38,192 nt of DNA, taken from contig NZ_JHZB01000035.1 of NCBI RefSeq assembly GCF_000621145.1, forward strand, positions 1 through 38,192, in the 5' to 3' direction. Below are positions 1-12,328 of this stretch, one piece after another (position 1 is the first letter of the stretch; each line of letters opens with the position of its first letter). Both the position numbers and the translations under genes were made by a program. Source of the stretch: Desulfobulbus elongatus DSM 2908 (GTDB taxonomy: Bacteria > Desulfobacterota > Desulfobulbia > Desulfobulbales > Desulfobulbaceae). A model generated the notes under the pieces. That model made no database searches. It saw nothing but the letters and a program-made list of their open reading frames with translations, and was not told the origin of the DNA.

Positions 1-2
1 GG

Positions 3-164
3 ATCCGTTCGCGCGTCGAGCACGTCTTTGGTGTGCAGGCTCAGAGAGCGGGGAATTTGCTGTTGCGCACGATTGGCATAGCCCGAGCCCGAGCAAAGAT
101 CGGTTTGCGCAATCTGGTGTACAACATTGACCGGATGGTGATGCTTCTGGCGACAAACAGGTGA
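3..164 (+). CDS. IS5-type transposase, C-terminal fragment
   Basis: An open frame enters from the left edge and stops at 162-164, giving the last 53 residues of a transposase. The visible part reads IRSRVEHVFGVQ near its start and LRNLVYNIDRMVML near its end. This resembles the C-terminal DDE region of IS5-family transposases, where the final catalytic Glu lies in the R-x-x-x-E type motif (here SRVEHVFG). The start and the left inverted repeat lie outside the window, so it cannot be said whether the copy is intact. The right end of the element should lie in 165-458 but cannot be fixed without the left end. Family call is from recognition of the motif, not from a search. Confidence 0.75.
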   Translation: MRSRVEHVFGVQAQRAGNLLLRTIGIARARAKIGLRNLVYNIDRMVMLLATNR

Positions 165-458
165 AGTGCGTCCAAGAGGCGGCAACATGGCAAAAGAACG
201 CCATCGAGCGCCGAGTGAAGCGCTGTCAGGGGGCAAAACCGATCGAATCAAGCACCAGGAAAGCATGATCTTTGTAAAAAAAAGCCGGTAAAGGCTGCCG
301 GGAATTACTGAACTAAATTTCAAGATGCCCTTATATTTGTCGTGAGGGTGGCGGCAGTTAGACAGCCTCACATTTCGATCCAAGGAACACGCCGCAAGCG
401 GCGCTCCCCTAAGCTTTTGCGTTAGCCATTCATCCACTCCGAATGCGCCCGATTCCGC
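165..458. other. Non-coding stretch between transposase end and helicase
   Basis: No supportable gene. It should contain the right terminal inverted repeat of the IS element, which I cannot delimit. A small perfect inverted repeat, CGCCGC (390-395) and GCGGCG (398-403), lies about 60 bases beyond the helicase stop. It could be part of a terminator for that gene, but it has no clear T-run. Confidence 0.5.
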
Positions 459-1829
459 TCACCACGCCGCAAACACCGCCTGCCGGGCGATGGCCGAGCG
501 CCGCAGTACCGGAATCTGCTCGTCGACATAGTCGATCACCCGCGCCTCCTTGCCCTCAGCCGGCCGCATGATCCGCCCCACCACCTGCAAGAGCCGGCCC
601 TCGAACTTGATCGGCGTGGCCAGGACCAGGGTGGACAGACCGGGACAGTCGAAGCCCTCGCCGATCAACTGCACGGTGGCGATCAGCACAACAACCCGTC
701 CCGACTGAACATCGGCGACAATGCCCGTCCGTTCCTCAGGCGGCGACTGGCCGGTGAGGACCGGGGCGGACATCCCCTGTCCGGCCAGCAGTTCGGCCAG
801 GGCCAGGCAATGCGCCACCCGGTCCGACACCACCAGGATGGTGCCCTGATGGCCGGGCGCGAGCAGAGCGAGGATGTCGGCCACGATCAGGCGGTTGCGC
901 GGCAGATTGGCGGCCAGGGCCTTGATCAGCTTGGCATATTCCCCGCGATAGCCATAGGTGAACCCGGTCGGCCGCTGCTCCAGCACCGGCCGGACCACCG
1001 CGCCGCTGGCCGCCAGCATGCGGTTGTCGACGGCATGGACCCGATCGCCCATGTAGATGTTGATCAGCCTGGTCATGCCGTCCTCGCGCCGGAAGGCGGT
1101 GGCGGACAGGCCCAGCATGAAGGTGCAGTCAAAGGCCGAGACCACGTCGGTGAACAGGCTGGCCGGCACCCGGTGGCACTCGTCGACCACCAGTTGGCCG
1201 AATTGCGCGGGCCAGGTGTCGAGGTGCTTCTTGGCCGTGTTGACGATGGCCACGGTCACCGGCCGGATATCGAGGATGCCGTCGCCGGCCAGGCCGGCCT
1301 CCATGCCGAGGAACTGGGCGATGCGCTGCTGCCACTGGCGCATCAGCTCCTTGGAATGGACCACGATCAGGGTCGGCTGCCGCCGCCGGGCGATCACCGC
1401 CAGGGCCATGATCGTCTTGCCCGAGCCGGTGCCCGCCTCGAGCACGCCAAAGGAATGGGCCAGCACCGCGGCCACCGCCTGTTCCTGGTAGGGCCGCAGC
1501 TGCCCCTGGAACCGGAGATCTATCTCCGGGAAAAGGCGGCGGCGGTCATCGATCACTGGAGACTGTCCCGTAATTTGGCGACAGAGCCGCACCGCCTGGT
1601 TGCCGAAACCGCGCGGGAAGAAGAGTCGATCCTCGCTTTCGTGATAAAAGAACAATTGCGGCTTGAGCTTCTTGCCGAGCCAGCGGCCGAACTGCTTGGC
1701 CGCCTGGTATTTGGGATTGGCGATGGTCAGCTCGGCCCGGATGGCCGCGGCCAGGGCCGGGGGTGCGCCGGTGAGGCAGCATTCCCGGTCCACCGTGAGG
1801 CGCGGCGGCTGTTCCGGTGCGGTGGTCAT
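459..1829 (-). CDS. DEAD/DEAH-box superfamily 2 helicase
   Basis: A 456-residue SF2 helicase-like ATPase, probably unwinding or translocating on DNA. The RecA-like domain 1 holds an LRPYQEQAV segment (about 111-119), Walker A AGTGSGKT (132-139), the Walker B/DEAH-equivalent DECH (216-219) and motif III SAT (242-244). Domain 2 shows the motif V-like QLIGEGFDCPG and motif VI VVGRIMRP near the C-terminus. About 100 N-terminal residues before the helicase core are not assigned. The layout resembles the RAD25/UvsW-like DEAD/DEAH group; no nuclease domain is visible. The start taken is the ATG at 1829. A TTG at 1850 would add seven residues, and neither has a clear ribosome site. It stands alone, divergent from the gene at 2073. 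Confidence 0.85.
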   Translation of the reverse strand: MTTAPEQPPRLTVDRECCLTGAPPALAAAIRAELTIANPKYQAAKQFGRWLGKKLKPQLFFYHESEDRLFFPRGFGNQAVRLCRQITGQSPVIDDRRRLFPEIDLRFQGQLRPYQEQAVAAVLAHSFGVLEAGTGSGKTIMALAVIARRRQPTLIVVHSKELMRQWQQRIAQFLGMEAGLAGDGILDIRPVTVAIVNTAKKHLDTWPAQFGQLVVDECHRVPASLFTDVVSAFDCTFMLGLSATAFRREDGMTRLINIYMGDRVHAVDNRMLAASGAVVRPVLEQRPTGFTYGYRGEYAKLIKALAANLPRNRLIVADILALLAPGHQGTILVVSDRVAHCLALAELLAGQGMSAPVLTGQSPPEERTGIVADVQSGRVVVLIATVQLIGEGFDCPGLSTLVLATPIKFEGRLLQVVGRIMRPAEGKEARVIDYVDEQIPVLRRSAIARQAVFAAW

Positions 1830-1877
1830 GGCCGGACCACGGCCGGGCAACAGGCGGCCTTTTTTGTACCCGCCGGC

Positions 1878-1906
1878 TTGACAGGGGGATGAAAATCGAG
1901 CATTCT
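1878..1906 (+). promoter_or_regulatory. Possible sigma-70 promoter for the gene at 2073
   Basis: TTGACA at 1878-1883 is followed after 17 bases by CATTCT (1901-1906). The -35 is perfect and the -10 is weak. It lies in the only AT-rich part of the divergent gap and would give a leader of about 160 bases. Confidence 0.35.
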
Positions 1907-2072
1907 GTTGTATTTTTTGTCGATGGGTCGGCCCGATGCCTTCCGGCCCGCGCGAACGCCGTCACACCGCTTTCGGCCGGATGCCCGGCCCATGGTTGCC
2001 GGTGTGATCACCATCAATCCGCAGGCGGGCACGATCCCTGTCCCCGCCGCTTTGCCTGCTTGCTGAACCGAC

Positions 2073-2696
2073 ATGAACGGAAAACTCCTGCGCCTCGTCT
2101 GCCTGCTGTGCGGCCTGTTCCTCTGTGCCTTCCCGGCCATCGGCGCCGACAACGGCGGCCGGAAAAACATCGTCCTCACCCTGCCGGCGGAAACCGTGCT
2201 GGCCTCCCTGCAGAAGACCCTGCCCCTGGACATCCCCTCGCAGAGCCGGCAGATGCAGGGCGACATCACCGTCGAATCGCTGGACCGGCTGGTCATCCGC
2301 AACAACGTCATCTCGGTGCGCGGCGTGCTTTCCGGCAAAAACCTGGTGATCACCACCAATATCGCCGGCCAGGACATCCAGCTTCGGGTCGGCGAGGTCC
2401 GCCTGCCCATGACCTGCGACCTGCTGACCCGGTTCGACCCGGTCCAGCGCAAACTGTTCGTCACGCCCCGGTTCGCGGAAGCCGCCCAGAACGCGGGCAC
2501 ATCCCAGGACACGCTGACGCCCCTGCTCGCCGCTCTCGGCGGCCGGGAATACGCGGTCGATCTCGATGCCCTGGAAACAATCAACCTCAAGGTCGGCGCC
2601 CGGTCGATTCCCATCGCCATGGAGCCGGTCAGCATTGCGGGCGTCGACAACGCCCTGGTCTTTCAGATGCTGCCGCGGGTCGGCGCCCGGCGGTAG
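2073..2696 (+). CDS. Exported protein of unknown function
   Basis: A 207-residue protein with a clear Sec signal peptide: basic start MNGKLLR, hydrophobic core to about residue 22, likely cleavage after AIGA (about residue 25). The mature part alternates hydrophobic and polar residues, as in beta-rich periplasmic domains. It vaguely resembles the DUF1439/YceB lipid-binding-like proteins, but it has no lipobox cysteine and I do not assign a family. The pattern TLPAETVLASLQKTLPL followed by several short strands is the main visible feature. The HIT gene follows 32 bases downstream on the same strand, so the two may be co-transcribed. No strong ribosome site precedes the ATG. Confidence 0.7.
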   Translation: MNGKLLRLVCLLCGLFLCAFPAIGADNGGRKNIVLTLPAETVLASLQKTLPLDIPSQSRQMQGDITVESLDRLVIRNNVISVRGVLSGKNLVITTNIAGQDIQLRVGEVRLPMTCDLLTRFDPVQRKLFVTPRFAEAAQNAGTSQDTLTPLLAALGGREYAVDLDALETINLKVGARSIPIAMEPVSIAGVDNALVFQMLPRVGARR

Positions 2697-2728
2697 CAGG
2701 CCCCCTGCCACCCACACGAGAGGTCCCC

Positions 2729-3070
2729 ATGTCCGACAACTGTCTGTTCTGCAAGATCGTCCGCGGCGAGATCCCGGCCAGCAAGCTCTACGAGGACGAC
2801 GACGTCTTGGCCTTCCGCGACATCGCCCCCCAGGCCCCGGTCCATTTTCTGGTGATCCCGAAAAAACACCTCAGCGGTCCCTCGGCGGTGGCCGAGGAGG
2901 ACGAACGGATGGTGGGCAAGCTGATGCGGGTGGGCAACGAGATCGCCCTCAAGGAGGGCGTGCCGCACTACCGGGTCGTGTTCAACAACGGTGCCCAGGC
3001 CGGGCAGACCGTCTTTCACCTGCACATGCACATCCTCGGCGGCCGCCACATGGCCTGGCCTCCGGGCTGA
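2729..3070 (+). CDS. HIT family (histidine triad) protein
   Basis: A 113-residue HIT protein of the HINT/PKCI branch, cytosolic nucleotide hydrolases acting on AMP-linked substrates. The catalytic triad motif H-x-H-x-H is HLHMH at 97-101, followed by ILGG. The N-terminal NCLFCKIVRGEIPA holds the usual Cys5/Cys8 pair that can bind zinc. FRDIAPQAPVHFLVIPKKH (29-47) and NNGAQAGQTVFHLH are typical of the family. Length is normal. AGAGG lies about 5 bases before the ATG. The stop is 38 bases from the convergent DHH-CBS gene stop. Confidence 0.95.
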   Translation: MSDNCLFCKIVRGEIPASKLYEDDDVLAFRDIAPQAPVHFLVIPKKHLSGPSAVAEEDERMVGKLMRVGNEIALKEGVPHYRVVFNNGAQAGQTVFHLHMHILGGRHMAWPPG

Positions 3071-3108
3071 TCGCCGGGACCGCCGCGCCCTTCCCCCGCC
3101 CGCACCGG

Positions 3109-4407
3109 CTAGGCCGGCAGCATGCCGTACAGATAGTTGATGATGTCGGTGCGGGTGATGATGCCGATCACCTTCTCCCCCTGCACCACCGGCAGGTGGC
3201 CGATGTTCTTCTGCACCATCGTCTCCGCCGCCTCGCTGGCCAGGGCGTCGGGGGCGATGGTCGTCACCTCGCGGTTCATGAAGGCCTTGACCGGGCTGCT
3301 CCACTGCTTCTTCAGCCGCAGTTTCTTCAGATCCCACAGCACGACGATGCCGCGCAGGCATTCCTCATCCTCGATCACCAGCCCGCGGATTTTTTCCTCC
3401 TCCATAATGCGCCTGACCTGGTGCATGGGGGTATCGGACGGCACCGTGGTCACCGGAAAGGACATCATGTCCGCCACCAGGACCGTGCCCCGCTGCACCT
3501 CGTGCAGGGCGGCGATGATCTTCTGCCGGATCTCGCCGGGGGCCATCGCGGTGTCGGCCATGGTCGCCGATCCCGCTCCCGGATGGCCGCCGCCACCGAA
3601 CCGCTGCAACACGCTGTTGACGTCGATCTCCGGCGTCGAGCTGCGGCCGATGATGAAATAACCGCCGCCCTCGTTGACAAAGACCACGAACACCGCGTCG
3701 GCGTTGACGATCTTGCCGTAGAGCTGCACCACCATGGCCAGTTCGACGTGCTTGCTGATATGCACCACGCCGATGCCCACCCGCTTGCCCTTGATGTCGT
3801 GCTGCTCGGCGTCGCGCATCAGGCGGAACAGCACCTTTTTCTGCACCTCGCCATAGGCCATGTTGAGGAAATCGACGGCGATGGTCAAATCCGCGCCCTG
3901 CTCCAGGAGAAAGGCGGCCGCGCGGGCATCCTCCGGGGTGGTGGAGCTGAAGGTCAGCTGGCCGGTGTCCTCGTACAGGCCGAGCAGGAACAGGGTTGCC
4001 TGCAGGGGGGTGAGTGCAAGGCCCCGCTCCCTGATCTCGCGCACCAACAGGGTGATGGTGGCGCCGATCTTCTCCACGCACTGCCAGTGCGGATTGATGT
4101 CGCCGATACCCATGTGGTGGTCCCAGAGCAGCACCTCGACGCCCTCCCGCCCCTTGAGGCAGTCGACCCGGTCGAGCCGCCGCCACTGGTTGGTGTCGGC
4201 CACGATCAGCCGGGTGACGGCATCCGGGTCGACCTCGCCGGCCAGGATGATGTCGATGGAGGTCTTGTGAAGGGAGAGGAAGCGGTGGACATTGGGATTG
4301 ACGTTTTTCGGGCACACGGCGACGGCGCCCGGATACAGCAGGGTGGCGGCCACGATGGACGCCAGGCCGTCGAAATCGGTATTGCGGTGGGTGGTGGCGA
4401 TGTGCAT
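3109..4407 (-). CDS. DHH phosphoesterase with two CBS domains
   Basis: A 432-residue protein. The DHH domain (about 1-170) has THRNTDFDG (6-14), VADTNQ (69-74) and the name-giving DHH at 96-98. The DHHA1 part carries [11 protein letters not shown] at 271-281. Two CBS repeats (about 308-365 and 371-427) would sense adenine nucleotides. In many deltaproteobacteria this same order is the front half of a tRNA A- or CCA-adding enzyme that continues into a poly(A)-polymerase domain. Here the frame stops right after the second CBS, so no nucleotidyl transfer is expected. Likely activities are hydrolysis of a small phosphoester or short oligonucleotide; the substrate is unknown. The ATG at 4407 is chosen because DHH proteins begin just before the TTHxNxDFD motif. 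A GTG at 4458 is also open. Confidence 0.85.
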   Translation of the reverse strand: MHIATTHRNTDFDGLASIVAATLLYPGAVAVCPKNVNPNVHRFLSLHKTSIDIILAGEVDPDAVTRLIVADTNQWRRLDRVDCLKGREGVEVLLWDHHMGIGDINPHWQCVEKIGATITLLVREIRERGLALTPLQATLFLLGLYEDTGQLTFSSTTPEDARAAAFLLEQGADLTIAVDFLNMAYGEVQKKVLFRLMRDAEQHDIKGKRVGIGVVHISKHVELAMVVQLYGKIVNADAVFVVFVNEGGGYFIIGRSSTPEIDVNSVLQRFGGGGHPGAGSATMADTAMAPGEIRQKIIAALHEVQRGTVLVADMMSFPVTTVPSDTPMHQVRRIMEEEKIRGLVIEDEECLRGIVVLWDLKKLRLKKQWSSPVKAFMNREVTTIAPDALASEAAETMVQKNIGHLPVVQGEKVIGIITRTDIINYLYGMLPA

Positions 4408-4509
4408 GGATCGTCGGAGAGGCGAAAAATGTTCGATGGCGGCGGCGCGGCCGCCCACCGTTTCAGGGGCAGAAATCGTTCAGCGGCAATATCTTGGATG
4501 CAGGTGTAC

Positions 4510-4537
4510 ACAATATAAGACAGGGACAGCCTGTCAA
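4510..4537 (-). promoter_or_regulatory. Promoter for the DHH-CBS gene with an internal palindrome
   Basis: On the minus strand TTGACA (4532-4537) is followed after 16 bases by TATTGT (4510-4515). The spacer contains the inverted repeat GACAGG (4519-4524) and CCTGTC (4530-4535), which could be a repressor site. The ATG is about 100 bases downstream. Confidence 0.45.
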
Positions 4538-4652
4538 CAGAAGAAACGGGCGCGGCGAAAACCGGGCCGCCGGCGAGAACGATTCCTGTTGCGCAATCCG
4601 GCCGCCGGTGCTTAACATCCTTCATGGTTCTTCAACGGCGGGACATGTTGCC

Positions 4653-7600
4653 ATGCGTGGACTCTACGACCTCAACGAATACAGGGACAGCTGCGGCTTC
4701 GGTCTGATCGCCCACATCAAGGGCGAGGCCAGCCATCATCTGGTCCGGACCGGGATCGAGGCCCTGACCTGCATGACCCACCGCGGCGGGATCTCCGCCG
4801 ACGGCCGCACCGGCGACGGCTGCGGCCTGCTCCTGCAGAAACCGGACCGCTTCCTCCGCAGGCTGGCCCGCGAGCACGGCGCCGGCGAACTCACCCCGCT
4901 CTACGGCGTCGGCATGCTCATGCTCGGCCGCGAGCAAGGCCAGGCCGAAACCGCGCAACGCATCCTCGCCGAGGAACTGGCCGGCCAGGGCCTGCAGGTG
5001 GCGGGCTGGCGACAGGTGCCGACCGATCCGGGCTGCCTCGGCCCCATTGCCCTGGCCTCCTTACCCCTGTTTTTCCAGGTCTTCGTCAATTGCGACGGCT
5101 TAAGCCGCGAGCAGTTGACCGCGAGGCTGTTCATTGCCCGCCGCCGGGCGGAAAAACGGCTGGCCGACGATCCCGATTTCTACGTGGCCAGCCTCAGCGA
5201 AGGGGTGATCGTCTACAAGGGGCTGATGATGCCCGCCGATCTGCCCGGTTTCTTCCCCGACCTGGCCGACCCGGAGTTGGCCAGCGCGATCTGCGTCTTC
5301 CATCAGCGGTTCTCCACCAACACCATGCCCCGCTGGCCCCTGGCGCATCCGTTCCGCCTCCTTGCCCACAACGGCGAGATCAACACCATCACCGGCAACC
5401 GCAACTGGGCCGACGCCCGCACCGGCAAATTCAAGACCCCGCTGCTGCCGGACATCGAGGCCATCGCCCCCTTGGTCAACCGGACCGGCTCGGATTCCTC
5501 CAGCCTGGACAACATGCTGGAGGTCCTGGTGGCCGGCGGCATGGACCTCCACCGGGCCATCCGCATGCTCATCCCGCCGGCCTGGCAGAACGTCGAACAT
5601 CTGGACGCCGATCTCCGCGCCTTCTACGAGTTCAACTCCATGCACACCGAGGCCTGGGACGGTCCGGCCGGGCTGGTGCTCTCCGACGGCCGCCACGCGG
5701 TTTGCGCCCTGGACCGCAACGGCCTGCGCCCCTCGCGCTGGGTACTGACCAGGGACGACATCCTCACCGTGGCCTCGGAGGTCGGCGTTCGCCGCTACGA
5801 CGACGGCGAGGTGGTGGCCAAGGGCCGCCTTGGCCCCGGCCAGATGCTCTCGGTCGACACCGCCACCGGCACCCTGCGCCACACCGCCGAAATCGACGAC
5901 GCACTCAAGCGCCGCCATCCGTACAAGCAGTGGCTCAAGGACAACACCCTGCGGCTGGAGGGCACCCTGACCCAGGACCGCGCCACCAGGGAACTGGAGG
6001 GCGAACCGTTGAAGATGGCCATGAAGATGTATCAGGTCAGCTTCGAGGAGCGCGACCAGATCCTCCGGCCCCTGGCCGCGACCGGCCAGGAGGCCACCGG
6101 CTCCATGGGCGACGACACCCCCATGGCGGTGCTCTCCCGGCAGCAACGGCCGCTCACCGACTCGTTCCGCCAGCAGTTCGCCCAGGTGACCAACCCGCCC
6201 ATCGACCCCCTGCGCGAGGCGGTGGTGATGTCGCTGGAAACCACCATGGGCCCGGAGCAGCAGTCGATTTTCGAGGAGTCCGAGCAGCATGCCAACCGGG
6301 TCATCCTCACCTCGCCGGTGCTGTCCTCCGAGAAATACCGCGCCCTGCTCCACCTCGACCGCTGGGGCTACCGGCTGTGCCGCCTGTCGCTCGGCTACGA
6401 TCCGGCGCAACTCGGCCTGCGTGCAGCCATCGAGCAGCTCTGCCAACGGGCCGGCGAAGCGGTCCGGTCCGGCTGCGTCCTCCTCCTGCTCACCGACCAG
6501 GACTGCGCCCCGCCGTTGCTGCCGATCCATGCCCTGCTGGCCACCGGCGCGGTGCACCACCATCTTGCCCGGACCGGGCTGCGCTGCAACGCCAACCTCA
6601 TCGTGTCCACGGCCACGGCCCGCGACGCCCACCAGATCGCCTGCCTGATCGGCTTCGGCGCCACCGCCGTCTATCCCTATCTCGGCTACGCGGTGGTGGC
6701 CGACCTCTGCCGCGGCGGCGAGGTGGAACTGGCGCCGGACCGGGCGCTGAAAAATTACCGCGCCGGCATCAAGAAGGGGCTGCTCAAGATCCTCTCCAAG
6801 ATGGGCATCGCCACCGTGGCCTCCTATCGCGGCGCCCAGTTGTTCGAGATCGTCGGCCTGGACGAGGAGGTGGTCGACCTCTGCTTTGCCGGCGCGCCCA
6901 GCCGTATCCGGGGAGCCGGGTTCGCCGACCTCGAGGCGGACCAGAAGGTGCTGGCCAGGGAGGCCGTGAGCCGCCAGAAGCCGATCCGACCGGGCGGGCT
7001 GCTCAAGTACATGTACGGCCAGGAGTACCACGCCTTCAACCCCGAGGTGGTGATGGGTTTGCAGGCGGCGGTCGCCAGCGGCGATTACCGGCAGTGGCGG
7101 GCCTGCGCCGAGCTGATCAACAAACGCGAACCGGCCACCCTGCGCGACCTGCTGCGCTTGCGCCGCGATCTGCACCCCATCCCCTTGGACCAAGTCGAGC
7201 CGGTGGAGGCGATCACCCCCCGCTTCGACACCGCCGCCATGTCGCTGGGCGCCCTGTCGCCGGAGGCCCACGAGGCCCTGGCCGAGGCCATGAACAGCAT
7301 GGGCGGCCGCTCCAACAGCGGCGAAGGCGGCGAGGACCCGGCCCGCTACGGCACCATCAAAATGTCCAAGATCAAGCAGGTCGCCTCGGGCCGCTTCGGC
7401 GTCACCCCGCACTACCTGGTCAACGCCGAGGTCCTGCAGATCAAGATCGCCCAGGGCGCCAAGCCCGGCGAGGGCGGCCAGCTGCCGGGAGGCAAGGTCA
7501 ACGACCTGATCGCCCGGCTGCGCTACTCGGTGCCCGGCGTCACCCTGATCTCGCCGCCGCCGCACCACGACATCTACTCCATCGAGGACCTGGCCCAGCT

Positions 7601-9101
7601 CATCTTCGACCTCAAGCAGGTCAATCCCGAGGCCCTGGTCTCGGTCAAGCTGGTTGCCCGTCCCGGCGTCGGCACCATCGCCGCCGGGGTGGCCAAGGCC
7701 TATGCCGACCTGATCACCCTGTCCGGCTACGACGGCGGCACCGCCGCCAGCCCCCTGTCCTCGATCCGCCACGCCGGCTCGCCCTGGGAACTGGGGCTGG
7801 CCGAGGTGCACCAGACCCTCCAGGCCAACGACCTGCGCGACAAGATCCGCCTCCAGACCGACGGCGGCCTCAAGACCGGCCTGGACGTGGTCAAGGCGGC
7901 CATGCTCGGCGCCGAGAGCTTCGGCTTCGGCACCGCGCCGATGGTGGCGCTCGGCTGCAAATACCTGCGCATCTGCCATCTCAACAACTGCGCCACCGGT
8001 GTGGCCACCCAGCGCGACGACCTCCGCCGCGACCACTACCGGGGCACCGTGGCCAAGGTGGTCAACTACTTCCGCTTCCTGGCCGAAGAGACCAGGGAAT
8101 GGCTGGCGGCCCTCGGGGTGCGCAGCCTGGCCGAGCTGGTGGGCCGGGTCGATCTCCTGGAGCCGGTCGCCGGCGGCACGCCCCGGCAGCAGCGCCTCGA
8201 CCTGCGGCCGCTGGTGCACACCGACGAACTCCTGCGCACCAAGCCCCGCCACTGCGTCATCGGCCGCAACCGGCCCTTTGACCGCGGCGAGCTGGCCGAG
8301 CAGATGGTGCGCGATATCCTGCCCGCCATCGAGGCCAAAAGCGGCGGCACCTTTGCCTACACCCTGACCAACTGCGACCGCTCCATCGGCGCCCGGCTGA
8401 GCGGCGAGATCGCCAAACGCTGGGGCAACCAGGGCATGACCGAGGCGCCGGTCAGGCTCAAGCTCACCGGCGTGGCCGGCCAGAGCTTCGGCGCCTGGAA
8501 CGCCGGCGGCCTGGAACTGCATCTCCACGGCGATGCCAACGATTACGTCGGCAAAGGCATGGCCGGCGGCAAGATCGTCCTGCGGCCGCCGCACCTGGCG
8601 ACCTTCCGCAGCGAGACCACCAGCATCATGGGCAACACCTGCCTCTATGGCGCCACCGGCGGCAAATTGTTCGCCTCGGGCCGGGCGGGCGAACGGTTCG
8701 CGGTGCGCAATTCCGGCGCCCATGCGGTGGTCGAGGGCGTGGGCGACCACGGCTGCGAATACATGACCGGCGGCCTGGTGACCGTGCTCGGCCCGGCGGG
8801 CAGCAACTTCGGCGCCGGCATGACCGGCGGGTTTGCCTATGTCCTCGATCCCGACAACCGCTTCGTCGATCAGTACAACCACGAACTGGTGGAGATCCAG
8901 CGCATCCATTCCGGCTACATGGAGGAATACCGCAACCACCTCCACCAGGTGATCGAGGAGTTCTGCCGCGAGACCAACAGCGATTGGGGCTGGCGGCTCC
9001 TGGACGATTTTCCCGATTATATCGGCAGGTTCTGGCTGGTCAAACCCAAGGCAGCCGACCTCTCCGGCCTGCTCGACCGGCTCGTGCAGCGCGGCGAATA
9101 A
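4653..9101 (+). CDS. gltB: Glutamate synthase large subunit (GOGAT alpha)
   Basis: A 1482-residue class II amidotransferase enzyme that takes ammonia from glutamine and makes two glutamates from 2-oxoglutarate, with electrons from GltD. The catalytic N-terminal Cys is Cys14 in [11 protein letters not shown], so a 13-residue propeptide is removed, as in E. coli GltB. Next come THRGG, the central domain, the FMN-binding synthase domain, and the 3Fe-4S cysteines C1102, C1108 and C1113 in [13 protein letters not shown]. The GXGXG-rich beta-helix domain ends the protein. Length is normal. The ATG at 4653 is chosen because it places the propeptide correctly; upstream in-frame codons to 4494 are not needed. 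gltD follows after a short gap, forming an operon. Confidence 0.97.
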   Translation: MRGLYDLNEYRDSCGFGLIAHIKGEASHHLVRTGIEALTCMTHRGGISADGRTGDGCGLLLQKPDRFLRRLAREHGAGELTPLYGVGMLMLGREQGQAETAQRILAEELAGQGLQVAGWRQVPTDPGCLGPIALASLPLFFQVFVNCDGLSREQLTARLFIARRRAEKRLADDPDFYVASLSEGVIVYKGLMMPADLPGFFPDLADPELASAICVFHQRFSTNTMPRWPLAHPFRLLAHNGEINTITGNRNWADARTGKFKTPLLPDIEAIAPLVNRTGSDSSSLDNMLEVLVAGGMDLHRAIRMLIPPAWQNVEHLDADLRAFYEFNSMHTEAWDGPAGLVLSDGRHAVCALDRNGLRPSRWVLTRDDILTVASEVGVRRYDDGEVVAKGRLGPGQMLSVDTATGTLRHTAEIDDALKRRHPYKQWLKDNTLRLEGTLTQDRATRELEGEPLKMAMKMYQVSFEERDQILRPLAATGQEATGSMGDDTPMAVLSRQQRPLTDSFRQQFAQVTNPPIDPLREAVVMSLETTMGPEQQSIFEESEQHANRVILTSPVLSSEKYRALLHLDRWGYRLCRLSLGYDPAQLGLRAAIEQLCQRAGEAVRSGCVLLLLTDQDCAPPLLPIHALLATGAVHHHLARTGLRCNANLIVSTATARDAHQIACLIGFGATAVYPYLGYAVVADLCRGGEVELAPDRALKNYRAGIKKGLLKILSKMGIATVASYRGAQLFEIVGLDEEVVDLCFAGAPSRIRGAGFADLEADQKVLAREAVSRQKPIRPGGLLKYMYGQEYHAFNPEVVMGLQAAVASGDYRQWRACAELINKREPATLRDLLRLRRDLHPIPLDQVEPVEAITPRFDTAAMSLGALSPEAHEALAEAMNSMGGRSNSGEGGEDPARYGTIKMSKIKQVASGRFGVTPHYLVNAEVLQIKIAQGAKPGEGGQLPGGKVNDLIARLRYSVPGVTLISPPPHHDIYSIEDLAQLIFDLKQVNPEALVSVKLVARPGVGTIAAGVAKAYADLITLSGYDGGTAASPLSSIRHAGSPWELGLAEVHQTLQANDLRDKIRLQTDGGLKTGLDVVKAAMLGAESFGFGTAPMVALGCKYLRICHLNNCATGVATQRDDLRRDHYRGTVAKVVNYFRFLAEETREWLAALGVRSLAELVGRVDLLEPVAGGTPRQQRLDLRPLVHTDELLRTKPRHCVIGRNRPFDRGELAEQMVRDILPAIEAKSGGTFAYTLTNCDRSIGARLSGEIAKRWGNQGMTEAPVRLKLTGVAGQSFGAWNAGGLELHLHGDANDYVGKGMAGGKIVLRPPHLATFRSETTSIMGNTCLYGATGGKLFASGRAGERFAVRNSGAHAVVEGVGDHGCEYMTGGLVTVLGPAGSNFGAGMTGGFAYVLDPDNRFVDQYNHELVEIQRIHSGYMEEYRNHLHQVIEEFCRETNSDWGWRLLDDFPDYIGRFWLVKPKAADLSGLLDRLVQRGE

Positions 9102-10541
<1,440 letters not shown>

Positions 10542-10914
10542 CCGCAGGCCCCGGCTCCGCCGCACCCGCCACGTTCTCCGGCCGCCGCCATGTCCCCCGC
10601 CCGGTTCTCTCCGACGCCTGGGCAACAAGTATCCAATCCGGGCGACGCCATCCGCGCGCGCCCTGCGCTCTACCGCCCCGCTTTCACATCGTATTTTTCA
10701 ACAAGCTCCCGCCTGTTTCCATTGGTGTGGGAAAGAACTATCCAGCGACTGTCCGCGCTTGCGCCCCAAGAATAGGGCGTAACCGGCCAACCATTCGATT
10801 GCATTGACCATATTGCCGGCCTCTTCTTTCCCGTCCACTTGGCACCCCGGATGCTTTCTTCAGGGTACCCCGTCCCGATGCATGCGGACGACAGACACTC
10901 AAGGAGAATGCAAA
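10542..10914 (+). other. Non-coding stretch after gltD
   Basis: No convincing gene, RNA or clear terminator was found. A short GC stem (CGCCC at 10762-10766 with GGGCG at 10775-10779) is the only fold noticed. The promoter of the small lipoprotein gene should lie in the right half but no good -35/-10 pair is visible. Confidence 0.4.
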
Positions 10915-11103
10915 ATGACCAAGATATTCGCAGCGAGCGTTGCCCTGGCCGCCCTTCTTGCCCTTGGCGGGTGCTATTGGCCCGGACACCACTGGCATGG
11001 CGGTCCCGGCCGCGATCGCGGATGGCACGACCGGTATGACGATCACCGCGACCATTATCGCCCCGGAGGCTCCCCCAGAGGCTCTTTCAACGGACGAAGA
11101 TAA
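10915..11103 (+). CDS. Small His-rich lipoprotein of unknown function
   Basis: A 62-residue protein. MTKIFAASVALAALLALGGC is a lipoprotein signal peptide with lipobox LGGC, so Cys20 would be acylated and the mature part is only 43 residues. That part is rich in His, Asp, Arg and Gly (PGHHWHGG, WHDRYDDHRDHYRPGG) and could bind metal ions, though this is only a composition argument. AAGGAGAA about 6 bases before the ATG is a good ribosome site. It is convergent with pstB. I know no family name for it. Confidence 0.7.
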   Translation: MTKIFAASVALAALLALGGCYWPGHHWHGGPGRDRGWHDRYDDHRDHYRPGGSPRGSFNGRR

Positions 11104-11224
11104 GATTCAGGCAGGAGGAAAGTACGGCGCAGGTTTCGTGGGCCGTGCACGGAGAAGCGAAACCGCGACGGCGGTCTCCCTGCGGCGCGCGGCCGCCATT
11201 ATGCCCTGGAAACCGGCCGGCGGA

Positions 11225-12115
<891 letters not shown>

Positions 12116-12207
12116 TGTTCATCCACCTCCGCTGGAATACCGTTCCCGCCGTGCAGCCGAAAACGCTTCTTGCCTCTGTCGCGCATTCGGTCGAAGAGCG
12201 GGCGAAT

Positions 12208-12238
12208 CCCACCGGGCGACGCCATGCCGCCCGGTGGG
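12208..12238 (-). promoter_or_regulatory. 11-bp GC hairpin between pstS and pstB
   Basis: CCCACCGGGCG (12208-12218) and CGCCCGGTGGG (12228-12238) are perfect reverse complements with a 9-base loop. There is no T-run, so this is not a standard terminator. It lies in the 213-base gap before pstB. It could stabilise the 3' end of the pstS message or limit read-through, giving more PstS than PstB. A short UUCG-type stem also follows the pstS stop (12318-12329). Confidence 0.5.
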
Positions 12239-12328
12239 GTCCGAACCTCGCTGCCCGGCGCGTGCCGTTGGCCGTACTCGTCCATTGCCGGCTCACCCAT
12301 AACGGCCCCCGCGCCCCAGGCCGAAGCC

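Noticed and set aside
2566-4518. Long plus-strand frame across the HIT and DHH-CBS genes
   Set aside because: It is out of frame with HIT and antisense to the DHH-CBS gene, both of which have unmistakable motifs.
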